From Clarireedia homoeocarpa (taxonomy: Eukaryota; Ascomycota; Leotiomycetes; Helotiales; Rutstroemiaceae): 64,000 nt of DNA. Location of the stretch: contig LNKV01000008.1 in the NCBI GenBank assembly GCA_001465935.1, positions 186,001-250,000 on the forward strand, given 5' to 3'. Below, one piece after another: positions 23,509-35,210 of this stretch. Position numbers and translations under genes: made by a program. Under the pieces are notes generated by a model. It saw only the letters and a program-made list of their open reading frames with translations. It was not told the origin of the DNA and searched no databases. The first letter of the stretch is position 1; each line of letters starts with the position of its first letter.

Positions 23509-24336
23509 ATGGGGCCAATCTACAACCAAACTTGCGGATATTACATCAACGATACAAATGGCTCTGACAATGAGGCATCTGAATTGCCCGAAGTATACGG
23601 AGGTGTTACCCTTAGCGATATGTCGCCTTTATCGTCGTACAATGTCATCGATACAACCTACGCGATCAGCAAACTCATAGATGATATTGTCGACACTGAA
23701 CAAACTCTCTTCATGGACGTAAAAGGTATCAACCTAGGCCGTTGCGGTTCAATTTCTATCCTCCAGATTCATGGCGATCTCATCTCGCAAACTTTCCTAG
23801 TTGATATCTATCGCCTTGGTGAGCAAGCATTTACCACCTATGGCAAACTGAATCCATCCAAAACTTTGGAATCGATTTTGACCTCGTCCTTAATCAAAAA
23901 AGTTTTCTTTGACATTCGTAGAGGACCAAACGCTCTCTTTAACCAGTTCAAAATCGAAGTTAAAAATGTCCGTGATGTCCAACTTATGGAATACCACACT
24001 CGCGATTTCAACGCTACCCATCTAATGGGTCTTTGGCAGTGTTTTACTTATGACATTGCGCAAAGCGAGCCAGAACGCAGGTTTCGCAAGCAAGTCAGAG
24101 ATAGGGGACGGTGTCTTTTTGCGCCAAATCATGGAGGTCGTCCTGTGATTTTCAATCAAAGGCCATTGAATATCGATCTGATAATCTATATGATCCAGGA
24201 GGTAGAAGTTTTGTTTCTACTGTATCGTTGTTATCGCTTGAAACTCACAGATTGGATTAACAGATTGGTGGAAGCAGATGCAGAGAGGAAGATTATGGCG
24301 TCGCCGTCAGCACAATATCGACCATACATTAACTAA
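23509..24336 (+). CDS. EXD1-like 3'-5' exonuclease fold, probably catalytically dead
   Basis: A single-exon frame of 275 residues. From about residue 48 it follows the fungal RNase D/EXD1-like (DEDDy) exonuclease fold: YAISKLIDDI, then the motif I strand TLFMDVKGINLGRCGSISILQI, motif II around KKVFFDIRRGPNALFNQFKI, VRDVQLMEYHTR, and motif III RPLNIDLIIYMIQEVEVL. In active members motif I is D-x-E, motif II carries D in an R-N-D-x-D context and motif III is Y-x-x-x-D. Here these read D-V-K, R-R-G-P-N and Y-M-I-Q-E. At least three metal- or activity-related positions are therefore changed, so nuclease activity is unlikely. It may still bind RNA or DNA or act as a scaffold. It marks the left edge of the accessory island. 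Confidence 0.75.
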   Translation: MGPIYNQTCGYYINDTNGSDNEASELPEVYGGVTLSDMSPLSSYNVIDTTYAISKLIDDIVDTEQTLFMDVKGINLGRCGSISILQIHGDLISQTFLVDIYRLGEQAFTTYGKLNPSKTLESILTSSLIKKVFFDIRRGPNALFNQFKIEVKNVRDVQLMEYHTRDFNATHLMGLWQCFTYDIAQSEPERRFRKQVRDRGRCLFAPNHGGRPVIFNQRPLNIDLIIYMIQEVEVLFLLYRCYRLKLTDWINRLVEADAERKIMASPSAQYRPYIN

Positions 24337-25130
24337 CAGAATAATTGGGTTCACTAGGGTGGTAGATATTCTTACGATTCATCATTAGTATGGAGTTCAT
24401 ACAGCTGGCAGTGTAGCCACGATAGCTAACATTGTTAATTTTTGATAGGCGAAACTACCTCTTAATCATATAATACACTATATGCCCCCAATAGATGTAG
24501 CTAGAAACTTCCCACATAAATGGTGACTCCTCTTACCCTGTACATTTGTTCTGTATCACTTACACAGAACAGCCGCTGAGCGCTTTTTCAGTTCGTATAT
24601 CAAACGAACAATACCTTTTTAATATGTTGTTCCTGATTCATTAGAACAATTAATTTTAACTCTTCATCCTTCTCTTTCAACTGAATAATCAACTACTGCC
24701 TGTTCCTCAAATCTCGTGTTTTTGTCGGCATTGCAGATCATCAATTTTAAGCGTCTCCGTGTGTTCCTTCCCATGCCTTTAGTATGTGCTTCACCCCTAT
24801 CGTTAGCGAGGATAGCAAAATCGGACGCAGAGATGAATTCACTCGTGACCTTGTTCTACGTGTTTCAATGAATGATGCTACATTCGATTCAATTACTTAC
24901 AAAGGACTAAAAAGAACCTCACTAGCTTCTTTATTCATATTCGAATTGATTTGGTTATAGTTGTAGCTATAAGTAGCAGAAAAGCGTATCCTGCGGCCCG
25001 GTGGCAACTCCTTTACAAGTCTTTCTTCAACCCCTCAGCTGAAGACTTTATATTCCCGTTTATGTATTGAGAACATCAGAATTTTAAATAATTACAGATC
25101 TGAAAATATGTTTGTATTTCAAAGATCATA
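24337..25130. other. AT-rich intergenic region
   Basis: Convergent 3' flanks of the exonuclease-like gene and the HET gene. No gene or structured element is supported. Confidence 0.5.
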
Positions 25131-27158
25131 TCAGGTAAGACAAATATCTTCATAACCACAACCGTCAAATAACAATTCTGGATATATGTGAAGATGCTGG
25201 AAAATATTCCCCACGCCGAGATCTTCAAAGGAGATTTCCTTTGCTGGAATCTGTAGAGTGTAAGTACCTAATCCTACACGTCTCCATTTGCCACTCAAGG
25301 ATTCATCAGGTATTAATAAAAGATATGAAACTTGGAAGTAGCCAGATAACCTAAGCTCGGAATTGGTATCTGTTTCAACAGTATAACTGTATCTCAACAA
25401 TGTATTCATTGCTTTGTAAATTGTTTTTGGTAGATGATCACGATCTTCATCGAGCTCGATAATGTCATTGTTGAACTCATTTTTCTTTGATCTGTCATTC
25501 ATGTTACAAACATTTGTCTCCACATCTTTGTATCTTTCGAAAATCCTCCTCGAGTCTATTTCTCGGCATTTGGCTCTGACATGGAGCTCTCCATTATCAC
25601 AGTAAGTTTCTCGAAACTCAATCTGATCCTCGAAAACAGTAGTAAAGATGCTTTCTTCTGAGGTCGGGAGAGCTTTGAAGACAACAGTGCCAGTCTTTGA
25701 AGCCCAAGACCAACTTGGCTCCCCAGTCACCTGTGCACCTGGTCTGGGTCGACGGGACCAGACCAACCACTTGCACCAGTCTTGCCTCCAATGTCCATAG
25801 ATATAATCATATCCTGTGCGTCTTTGTATATGATTCGCTATCCCAGATATAGCTAAAAGGATATCACTTGCTCTAGTTAATTGCCGTGAAGAGTACTGCT
25901 GAACAATTGTGTACCAAATATTCATACAATCGCGCAATGTCATTTTATCAGTGCCTAGGTTGGCCAGAATTTGTACCATTTCGTGCTCGAGTGTTTCAAA
26001 CTGATTTTCGCGGAAAAATCCTGTGTACTGCGGCTTTGGCCCGCCTATGACAACCCCACTCTCACGTTCGCAGCATGTACGGCACTCCCAAAGCATCTGA
26101 TCTTTTCCAAACAGCAAGAGCCGTGTTGATATCAGTCGCTCTTGGAGACACCATGCCCGGCTTGCTAGTACGGAATTCTGATATATCGACCCGATTCGTC
26201 GGCCCGGATGAAGGCGAATAGCAATATCTTCATGACCGGGAATTTTCATAGAAGAGTCATTGCGCGGAAACAAAAACCCAGAAGAGCTGGCCTCGCCATC
26301 AAGATTTGCAATCGTAACATATGCATTTCGGTAATAGTCGAGCATTTTACCACTCTCCGCCAGCCAGTCTGTTGGAGGGTTTTGATCTTGAATAATACAC
26401 AGTGCGTCTATCCACAAGTACTTGACTTGTAGTTGGCGGGTGACCTTAACAGCATGTCTCAGTGTAAGAGGAAGATACTCGTCAGGTATTCCATGCCTCA
26501 TGGCAGCGAGCGTAAGAGGTGTAGTTTTCAATGTAGAACCTTGACCCCAACAGTAGCTTAAAATTGTGTAAGAACCTTCTAAACCTTGGGAGTCCATCAG
26601 CACCACTTCTTCGCCTTCATCGCCTACTTTCAAAACACGACTTGGTAGTGGCAGCTGCTTGGATCGCTGACAAATTTCATGTTTGCGTTCGCAAGTTGTT
26701 ATCCACGGGATTGCGACTGTCGAGATTGCTTCTACCGGATCCAAATTGATCTTCCTTCCCGAGATCCCGTCTTTGGTTGCTGAATGCCTGTCTAATTATT
26801 TCCTCAGCTTTACCCGAAAGCATGAGTGCTAGTGCTTACCATGGCAATAAAACGTTTCAAAGAATATCTCCCTCCAGTCCGGCATGCCACTCCGTCTTTC
26901 GTCCTCCGTGATGAAATACTCAAGTCGGAAGCTTTGATACTCTGCTTTAGCGTTGTATGATAAGCGCCGAATCTTAGAGATGGCATGAGATATATTCCCT
27001 AGAATCCAGGTGCATAGTATACATCCATTCAGCGATGACGCCTTGAGATCTTCGAAAGCCTTGTAATATGGAATATCATAAACACTTTCTAATTTACTAC
27101 CAATGATGAGTAGTACCTTGCACAACTCACAAAGAGCATCTTCTCTACCAGAAGACAT
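25131..27158 (-). CDS. HET-domain protein (heterokaryon incompatibility type)
   Basis: Exon 1 is 27158-26840; exon 2 runs from 26791 (or 26779, an equally phase-compatible acceptor) to 25131, giving about 659 residues. The N-terminus has two Cys pairs (CELC, CILC), usual for this class. The HET domain shows its three blocks: SYTILSYCWGQG, KYLWIDALCIIQD with YRNAYVTIANLDG, and SRAWCLQERLISTRLLLFG, between about residues 180 and 335. The C-terminal half has no known domain apart from the usual GYDYIYGHWRQDWCKWLVWSRR and PSWSWAS elements. Known: HET domains trigger incompatibility cell death and are distantly TIR-like. The gene is head-to-head with the HET-NLR gene. Codon use and AT content resemble its island neighbours rather than the core genes. 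Confidence 0.9.
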
Positions 27159-27546
27159 AGAATACTTTATTCGATCTTTGTTTAGAGAGGTTGAATAGAT
27201 AAGACATGTAGTAGTTAGACTATTAAATTATTTGAGGTGAGTACTACTTGTAACGATCTGAGAACAATCCTTTACCGAATATGCATGACTATATATACGC
27301 TAGGCGTGCTGCAAAGAGCAAGGATATCATGTGCGCAGGCGGCACGTGTATTCCTATGGATTGCTTAAGCCAAAATCCGAAGGTAGGCTCCAAGTACACT
27401 GCGCCACGGAAATGCATCACATCCCCACCGCGCGAAGGACTACTCTACGTTGAACAATCTTATCCTATATTCCATTCTGGTCTAGAATTGTGATTTTGAT
27501 TCCACGTTAATTTCTTCAGACACGAAATCCCTAGCCATTCGCAATT
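27159..27546. promoter_or_regulatory. shared divergent promoter of two HET genes
   Basis: The 388 bp separate the start codons of the HET gene (-) and the HET-NLR gene (+). A TATATATA-like stretch lies near 27289. The arrangement allows co-regulation, which is inferred from distance only. Confidence 0.5.
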
Positions 27547-30408
27547 ATGCGTCTTTTGGAGATGAAAAGCCCGGGCGAATTTAGCCTGATCCATGTTGCC
27601 ACCCGTGATACCCTTCCCTACGCAATCCTTTCGCACACCTGGACAGATCAAGAGGTCACATATCAAGATCTAATAAATGTTACTGGGAAAAGCAAGTCTG
27701 GCTACGAAAAGATCAAGTTTTGTGGAGAACAAGCGGCTAAAGATGGCCTTCGATATTTCTGGGTGGACACTTGTTGTATTGACAAGTCGGATCCTGCCGA
27801 GCTTTCGAAGGCTATTAATTCTATGTTCCGCTGGTATCAAAATGCGAAGAAATGCTACGTGTACCTTATGGATGTATTGACCTCTGGCGATGACGCACAC
27901 GTCCAAGCAAACCAGAGCACGTGGGAAGTGGCCTTTCGGAGTAGTAAATGGTTCACTAGAGGCTGGACACTTCAAGAACTTATTGCTCCAGCAGTAGTCG
28001 AATTCTTCTCTCAAGAACGCAAGCTACTCGGCGACAAAAGGTCACTCGAAAAGCCAATTTATGAGATTACCCAAATTCCAATTCAGGCTCTGCGAGGGAA
28101 TCCTTTCTCTGAATTTAGTATTGCTGAGCGGAAAAGATGGGTAGCACAACGCCAGACAACCGAAGAAGAAGACATAGTGTACTGCCTGTTAGGCCTCTGC
28201 AAAGTATCTATGCCAACAATCTATGGCGAGGGAAAGGAGGCCGCACTTAAAAGGCTCGAAATGACAGTTAAGGGGTTCTCCACTAACGAGAGCGAGCCGA
28301 AAGATCTTAAAGGTGCGGCAGATCTAACGTGATTTGACTATACTAAATGCTATTCTATAGATAACACCGCTTCATTTATTGTCCCATTCGACAGAAATCT
28401 CAGCTTTACCGGTCGTGGAATGCAGCTTACTGAGGTGGAAGCAAAGCTATTTGTAGGTCAAGCGACAAAAGTTGCTGTCACAGGGCTCGGGGGAATAGGC
28501 AAGACCCAGCTGGTGCTTGAACTTGTCTACCGAATAAGAGATAGATATAAGGATTGCTTAGTGATCTGGATACCCGCAACCAACGCAGAAAGTCTTCATC
28601 AAGCATATCGAGAAGTTGCCCGCCAACTCAAGATCCCCGGCTCGAACGAGGATAAGGCTGATGCAAAGAAACTCGTGCAAGGTTACCTAAGCAAAGAAAG
28701 CGCAGGCCGGTGGCTCCTAGTGTTCGATAACGCTGACGATGTCAATATGTGGATCACCGTATCTGGGTCAGGATCTGGCCGTCTAATCGACTGCCTCCCA
28801 CGAAGTGAGCAAGGATGTATCGTCTTCACGACGCGCGACAGGAAGACTGCCGTTAAGCTTGCACACCAAAATATCGTAGAGGTACCGGAGATGGGCGAAG
28901 ACGTAGCGATACAGCTGCTCCAGAAGTGTTTAGTTGATCCAGATCTGGTTAATAATAGACCAGACACAATAGCTCTACTAAAAGAGCTCACATACCTTCC
29001 GCTTGCTATTGTTCAGGCAGCAGCATATATTAACGAGAACAGGATCGTATTCGCGGATTATCTATCCCTCCTTACAGAGCAAGAAGATGATATTATTGAT
29101 CTTCTTAGCGAGGAGTTTGAAGACGATAGTAGATACGACAATATAAAGAACCCTGTAGCTACAACGTGGCTCATCTCGTTTGAACAGATTCGGTATCGCG
29201 ACCCTCTTGCAGCCGACTACCTATCGTTTATAGCGTGTATAGACCCTAAGGATATTCCCCAGTCTCTTCTTCCAGTAGGAGAGTCTCGAAAAAAGGAGAT
29301 AGATGCAATTGGGACACTTGACGCTTACTCGTTTATTATTAAGCGTGTAGCAGACCAAGCTCTTGATCTTCACCGACTAGTACATCTCGCAACGAGAAAC
29401 TGGCTTAAGCAAAATGATCTGATCACCCAATGGACCGAAAGGGCAGTTATACGATTAGAGGAAGTGTTCCCAGACGATGACCACCAAAATAGAACTATAT
29501 GGAGGACTTATTTGCCACATGTATGTTATGCGCTAATTTCTGATGAAGCTGGCAAAGATGGGGAAACCCGGATTGCTCTGTCGCAGAGGCTTGGTGCGTG
29601 TCTCTATAGTGATGGACGATATAATGAGGCTGAGGCACCGTTTATGGAAGTAATGGAGAGGAGCAAGAGAGTTTTCGGACAGGAGCATCCATATACGCTG
29701 ACCAGCATAGCCGACTTAGCTTCGACATTTTGGAATCAGGGACGCTGGAGGGAGGCCGAAGACTTAAACGTACAAGTGATGGAGACGAGTTTGAGGGTAT
29801 TAGGGCAGGAGCATCCAGATACACTGACCAGTATAGCCAACTTGGCTTCGACATACCGGAATCAAGGACGCTGGAAGGAGGCCGAAGACTTGGAGGTGCA
29901 AGTAATAAAGACGAGTTTGAGGGTATTAGGGCAGGAGCATCCAGATACACTGATTAGTATAACCAACTTGGCTTCGACATTTTGGTATCAGGGACGCTGG
30001 AAGGAGGCCGAAGACTTAAACGTACAAGTGATAGAGACAAGAAAGAGGGTATTAGGGCAGGAGCATCCAGATACACTGACTAGTATATCTAACTTAGCTT
30101 CGACATTTTGGAATCAGGGACGCTGGAAGGAGGCCGAAGACTTGGAGGTGCAAGTAGTAGAGACAAGAAAGAGGGTATTAGGGCAGGAGCATCCAGATAC
30201 ACTGATTAGTATATCTAACTTAGCTTCGACATTTTGGAATCAGGGACGCTGGAAGGAGGCCGAAGACTTGGAGGTGCAAGTAATAGAGACAAGAAAGAGG
30301 GTATTAGGGCAGGAGCATCCTTCTACACTATCTAGTATAGCCAACTTGGCTTCGACATACCGGAATCAGGGACGCTGGAAGGAGGCCGAAGACTTGAATA
30401 TACAATAG
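27547..30408 (+). CDS. HET-NB-ARC-TPR fungal NLR, TPR array truncated
   Basis: Exons are 27547-28312 and 28361-30408, with a 48-nt intron (GTGCGG...TATAG); the product is 937 residues. The HET domain occupies about residues 1-160 (YAILSHTW, FWVDTCCIDK, RGWTLQELIAP). A linker FIVPFDRNLSFTGR leads into the NB-ARC domain, with P-loop GLGGIGKTQ near 297-305, Walker B WLLVFDNADD near 372-381, GCIVFTTRDR near 407 and YLPLAIVQAAAY near 466. Six nearly identical 42-residue TPR units (nt 29650-30405; core G-Q-E-H-P-x-T-L and G-R-W-K-E-A-E-D-L) form the end. The frame stops at TAG because 4 nt are missing at the join to a decayed seventh unit. Known: such STAND receptors act in fungal nonself recognition. 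Whether the shortened array still senses a ligand is open. Confidence 0.93.
29650..30405 (+). repeat. six 126-bp TPR-encoding tandem units
   Basis: Six direct 126-bp units, each coding 42 residues, are nearly identical at the nucleotide level including synonymous sites, most strongly in units 2-6. This implies recent unequal exchange or gene conversion within the gene. A seventh unit follows out of frame at 30406-30480. Confidence 0.92.
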
Positions 30409-30716
30409 AGACAAGAAAAAGAGTATTAGGACAGAAGTATCCTTCTACGCTAACTAGTATAAATAATCTTGCCTTTACATAGAAAAGCCTCGGCCGAGAT
30501 ATGTGAGAATGAAGCTATTCCCAGATTGAGCAACGATCTTCAAATGCCAGATGTCCAATTATCTTCTATTTGTAAGCTACAGAATGTCCTAGAATCACTA
30601 ATTTTGCCACATCTTGAGGATATAAACTTCCTTCAAGCAGCTATATAGTTAGTTCTTCAGATAGATAGATTAGATCAGGCTCAAATGCAATCACCTTTCA
30701 AAGAACTCTAAATCTC

Positions 30717-30738
30717 ACACTTTCCTTTTGAAACTGAT
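30717..30738 (+). repeat. 22-nt word shared with 35289-35310
   Basis: The word begins ACACTTTCC and ends GAAACTGAT and is identical at both sites, with looser similarity continuing downstream. It suggests a dispersed, decayed repeat lying on both sides of the AAA ATPase gene. Confidence 0.7.
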
Positions 30739-31365
30739 ATCGCGCGCTCTGGCTACTACAACACCGAGAATAACCTTTTAGCATCGTGATAAAACTCGGA
30801 AATATATATCTAATCGTTCTATGAGTTTAAATAGGGAAAAGAGTTTAATAGTAGTATCGCGAGTGACGAGTCGAGAAGTCCTAATATAGTATAAAAGGAG
30901 GCTCTCTATAAATTCAAGGACAACGACGACGCAATAATAACTTTCGGAAATAATAGGTCAGGAGTGTTCGGGAGAGGTATATAGTACAATTGGAAGCAAA
31001 AACAAATAAAAAAATTAACGTGCTCATAGATTCAAAGTCACTTGAATTCGAAGTACCTACGATTTGTCTCGTTACAGGGTACGCCTCGGGATATACGGAC
31101 AGACGTTATAATAAGTTGATTAGTAGAAAACATAGTTCTAGTGAAATGAAGTCTACCAAGATTCTTTTTATTTGAAGTGGTTTCATATGCCGCAGGAACT
31201 GTTTTGCGGCGGCCTTCAGCGGGTAGTACACTAAGTGTAGTACTTATAGGCTTCAATGGATTTAACAATAGGTGCAATAGGTGCAAATGATAGGTACAAC
31301 TGATGCTTCATTCGACTGTCTTGGTTGCTATCTACAGTGGGAAGGACTAGCTATATTTATAGGCT

Positions 31366-31590
31366 CTTCAGACCTATTGCCTTGGGCCCTTCAGGCCTAT
31401 TGCCTTAGGCCTCTCAAGCCTATTTGTAAGCCTGATCCACAGGCTTCGCAATCCTGAAGTCATAGATTCCACAGGCATTACAAGCCTGAAGTCATAGACT
31501 TCCAAGCCTAATTAATCACTACGGGGTTCGGTTTAAGGTGGTGGGCACCTGCCCCACCTACCCCGCCTACCCCGCCTACCCCACTTTTAG
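31366..31590. repeat. cluster of short direct repeats
   Basis: Two copies of a TTCAGRCCTATTGCCTT word (31367 and 31391 region), two copies of CCTGAAGTCATAGA (31453 and 31485 region) and three tandem CCTACCCCG-like units (31556-31583) occur within 225 bp. No element ends or coding remnant could be assigned. Confidence 0.65.
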
Positions 31591-32022
31591 TGGTTTCAAC
31601 AAACTGATCTAACAAGATCCGATTACGGATCCAGTTGTAAGCAATTAGCTACGATACGGATATCTTTCCACTCCTCATTATCTAAATTATTTCATTTAAT
31701 GATACGCAATACGCAGGTATAGTTCGAGAGATTTCATATTCGCAGAAGCGCAAAGATACCATCTTGAAGTGCACATCTCTGCATCAATATATAGAACAGT
31801 CGCTGGGTTCAACCAGTAGAATTAACATGCGATCTACATTAATAGGCTGTTCCTGCTTCACCATAAAAATTAAATAAACATCATAAATAATTATCGTGTA
31901 CCATAGAAAAGTCAAACTGTCCAAGTAGAATATCGGAGGGATTTCCAGATATCGTCACAAGTAAACCCAAAGTGGTTTTCGACAAGCAGATTTGAGTGAC
32001 CCATCCACTGTATCAGCCGACC

Positions 32023-34912
32023 TCACCTATCTCTTTGACTGGTCTTATACCTTTCAAATGCTTTGATAAACTCATCTTTGAAGTCTTTGACGTTGGTTAC
32101 CATTGCTTTCAAGTGCTTTTTGCTCAATTTTGCACTGGTTCCATTGGCTTTTGCCTCCGCTCGTGCAAGCCCCATTGCGCTGGTCACAATATTACGAATT
32201 TGCCTGCCGTCCAACCCTAATCTTTGGACGTCTTCAGTGAGCCACTCATTTATATCTCCCATATTGGCAATGAGGCCTTTTTTTTGAAGAGATCCGAGGA
32301 ATCCGTTGAAGATCGCCAGTGTTTGGGTTGGATTGAGCTCATCGTATTTGAAAGCGACGTGAATGCGGGATTTGATTGCAACATCGAATTGAGCAATTTG
32401 ATTCGTAGTAAGCATAAGAATACCTTGGTAATATTCGAGTACACGTAAAAATACTATAGTCGTATGTGCTGTCAGTCGAATTTGATGATCTTACTGAGCC
32501 AACTTCAGGATCAATTACGCACCTGATACGAGGGAGTTCCTTTCCACATTACTTGCTACACCTTGCCCCCTGCTCTCGAGAAATACATCGGCTTCATCTC
32601 TACATCTCATCAGTTCTAGTTATTCATTTGAGTTGTATATATGATATGTATGCGGGAACCCACATGAGGAGAATCGCTTGCCATGAGCTGGCCAAGGAGA
32701 AAATCTTAGCGAGGTTCTTTTCCACCTTTTTCGCTTTGTCTCCAACATCCGCTATGCTGATTGAAAACAAAGGCTTACGCGCAGCGAGTGCTACAGTCTC
32801 CGCAGTAGTGGTCTTTCCTACACCGGGCGGGCCTACATCCCCAAAATATGTTGTTAGAGAAGGTTCGGATCATTGGTCGTTGTCGGGGGTGACATGTGAG
32901 GCTTACCATAAAGGAGAATAACCAGCCCTTTACCTTTGTTGGCAACAATATCATCCACATCTAGCTTTTGTTCTTGATCTCCCTCTCCCCCAGTCCCGTG
33001 ACTAGACACCAAATTCAATATGATATCCTTTGTCACATTTCCATCTGCGAGTTGGAGTCTCTCGGACCACGAATTGCTGAAGGCATCCTTGGAAATGTCT
33101 GTCAGAAGGTTTACCTGTAGCTGTGCCCATTGTTTGTCACGTAGAATATATCCTAGGACTCTAGGTGGGCACAGCATGTATTGTTCATCGGACCACTTGC
33201 CCTGTTGGCTGGATTCTTCGTCGAAGCTTGTTCGGTTCTTTTCCTGTAGGCCTTTATTCTTTCGGCATGTATTACATATACATTCACCGTTATCTATCTC
33301 TCGTATGAGATTTCCAATGCGGGCATGCTCTGGTCCATATCTAAAGTAGGATTCGAAGTCGACCATAACTCGACCATCAATCTGTTCAAAGAATGAGCTT
33401 TACATAATGTGGAGGGTTCAGTAGCTTACATTAACTGGCCTTGGCTCATTTGTAACTCGGGATGATTCCGATGTAAGTGAGAAACGATGGTAAAGTCTCC
33501 TGCTGTATGTTGCTGACCGAGACTGGTCGTCATCCTAAAATCCGAGTTAGAGGTAGCCTTCTACTAAATCAGATCGAAGAATTGACAAACATCTTCATCT
33601 TCATCATAACCCTTCGAGAACCCTTTCTGCTCGAACACCGCCTGACCGTCATAACCAAACATTCGATCTGCGTGTTTTGCTGTGCAAATATCTCTGTATC
33701 TTTTCCCTCGCTTAATAGTCACTTCCTGAATAGCTTCACGATTCTCATGAAATTGGATAGGGAAGAACGGTAAAGAAGAGATAGCCTTATGACCCTCAAA
33801 TTGATTGATGGCGAGGTTAACAGGAGCACGTTTGAACATTTTTCCGTCCCAATCATACATCAAACATTTAAGTACCCAAGGATCTCGCTCGGGATAAGGC
33901 CAAAGTCCATAATTATCGGCAACGAGAAATATCTGGTCCTGGCCTTGAAAAAAGCGACCATAGACGAGGGTACCAGGAGGAAAGATTGTCCAGAGGGTTT
34001 CATGTGTAATTATCCCTTGGTCGAGACTGGACTCACGGCCTTTGAAATACTTATCAAGCTTTGCATCGCCCGACCCATTACTTAACGTAGTCAGGAGAAG
34101 TTTGAGATCAGATCGCGCTTCTTTGTGGATGGGTTCTTCGACTTCTTCATCCGCGACCTCCTGAAGGTTATCCCAGTAGAGAATAAACGGTTCGTAAGGG
34201 GACTCGAGAATAACGGGTGGGCCATCGAAGGTATGTCCGTGCCAGTGGCCAAGAACATGCTTGAGCAGATTCCACAAATTCTGGTTTGTGATTTCAATCT
34301 CGCCGTAATTATCATCTTCCCGATCCTCTATAAATTTCCGCAATGTAAATGCATGAAAAACATCAGTTTTGGGAGGTGTTGAAGGCGATGGCTCATTGGG
34401 TCGCTGGTCTTTACGTTCTCCGGAGTCCCTGTCTATCCGGCTGATCAAAACATTCGCTCGCGAGGGAGGGAATTCTGGATCATTTGTCACTTTAGCCTGC
34501 ATAAATCTTAGTTAAGTACTATGAGGTCAGTGGTCTCAGGCTTACTGCGACTTTCTCTGGGCCAGACTCTGTATTTGTACCAGGAGCTGCCTCCTCCGAC
34601 TTATGCATTTAGTATTTGCTATCAAATTGGTTGAAAACACTGCTGGAAATAAGCATACTGGAATGGATTCCTCCTTTGTAATAGCCTCAGTCTCAACTTT
34701 TGTGATCGTTGAAGTCTTTTCCTGAAGTTGAATAAAGCGCTCCTCCAGGGCCGAGTACTTTGCTTCTAATGCACTGAACTTTTCCAAGAAAGGCTGTTCG
34801 ACACAGAATCTTAGTAATATAGTTCACCATAGTATTTGAAGTGATTGGATGCATTGCTTACCAGTAAAACTTCCGGGATATCTTCCTTTCCATCTGTCGG
34901 TGGCGTAGCCAT
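32023..34912 (-). CDS. fungal DUF7025-AAA+ ATPase
   Basis: Nine minus-strand exons: 34912-34862, 34793-34659, 34599-34546, 34496-33591, 33534-33430, 33381-32907, 32832-32664, 32599-32523 and 32453-32023, all GT-AG and phase-consistent (800 residues). A short coiled coil (ALEAKYSALEERFIQLQEK) precedes the DUF7025 region (for example LWTIFPPGTLVYG). The AAA+ core has Walker A GPPGVGKTTTAE, Walker B ILLIDEADVFLE (rebuilt exactly by splicing), sensor 1 MLTTNQ and a KSRIHVAFKY segment with the Arg-finger region; a helical lid closes the protein. Known: this family is expanded in filamentous fungi next to NLR and HET genes, and its function is unknown. It resembles BCS1/26S-type AAA cores. All ATPase motifs look intact, so it is probably active. 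Confidence 0.92.
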
Positions 34913-35210
34913 GTTGTGGTTTCTTCCTTGGCTTTGAAAATTGCCGTAAAGAGTGCAAATACTTTGCCGAGTAGAGAGTGTTGCATTTAATCTTGCTATT
35001 AGCTTTCTCCAAAGAAGTTATATAGACCCATCCCATAGGATTACGAAGCTACTTTACCAATGTTTCTTTGCGGCTCTGTAGGAATTATTGTAGTTTTCAT
35101 TGCTGACACCTGCAGAGCATATCATTCTAGGCACCAAGGAATAGCATAATATCGTATCCGTCAGCAAATACAACAGTGCGTTCCATTGCATGAACTTATG
35201 ACTGTAGGGG

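Larger units (their letters stand above)
30409..32022. other. AT-rich region: decayed TPR unit and repeat debris
   Basis: The first 75 bases are a decayed seventh TPR unit (GAGCATCC has become AAGTATCC, and its own frame ends in TAG at 30478-30480). The region to about 31200 is strongly AT-rich with many TA steps, as expected of RIP-mutated relic DNA. No intact gene is present. A repeat cluster follows at 31366-31590. Confidence 0.55.
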
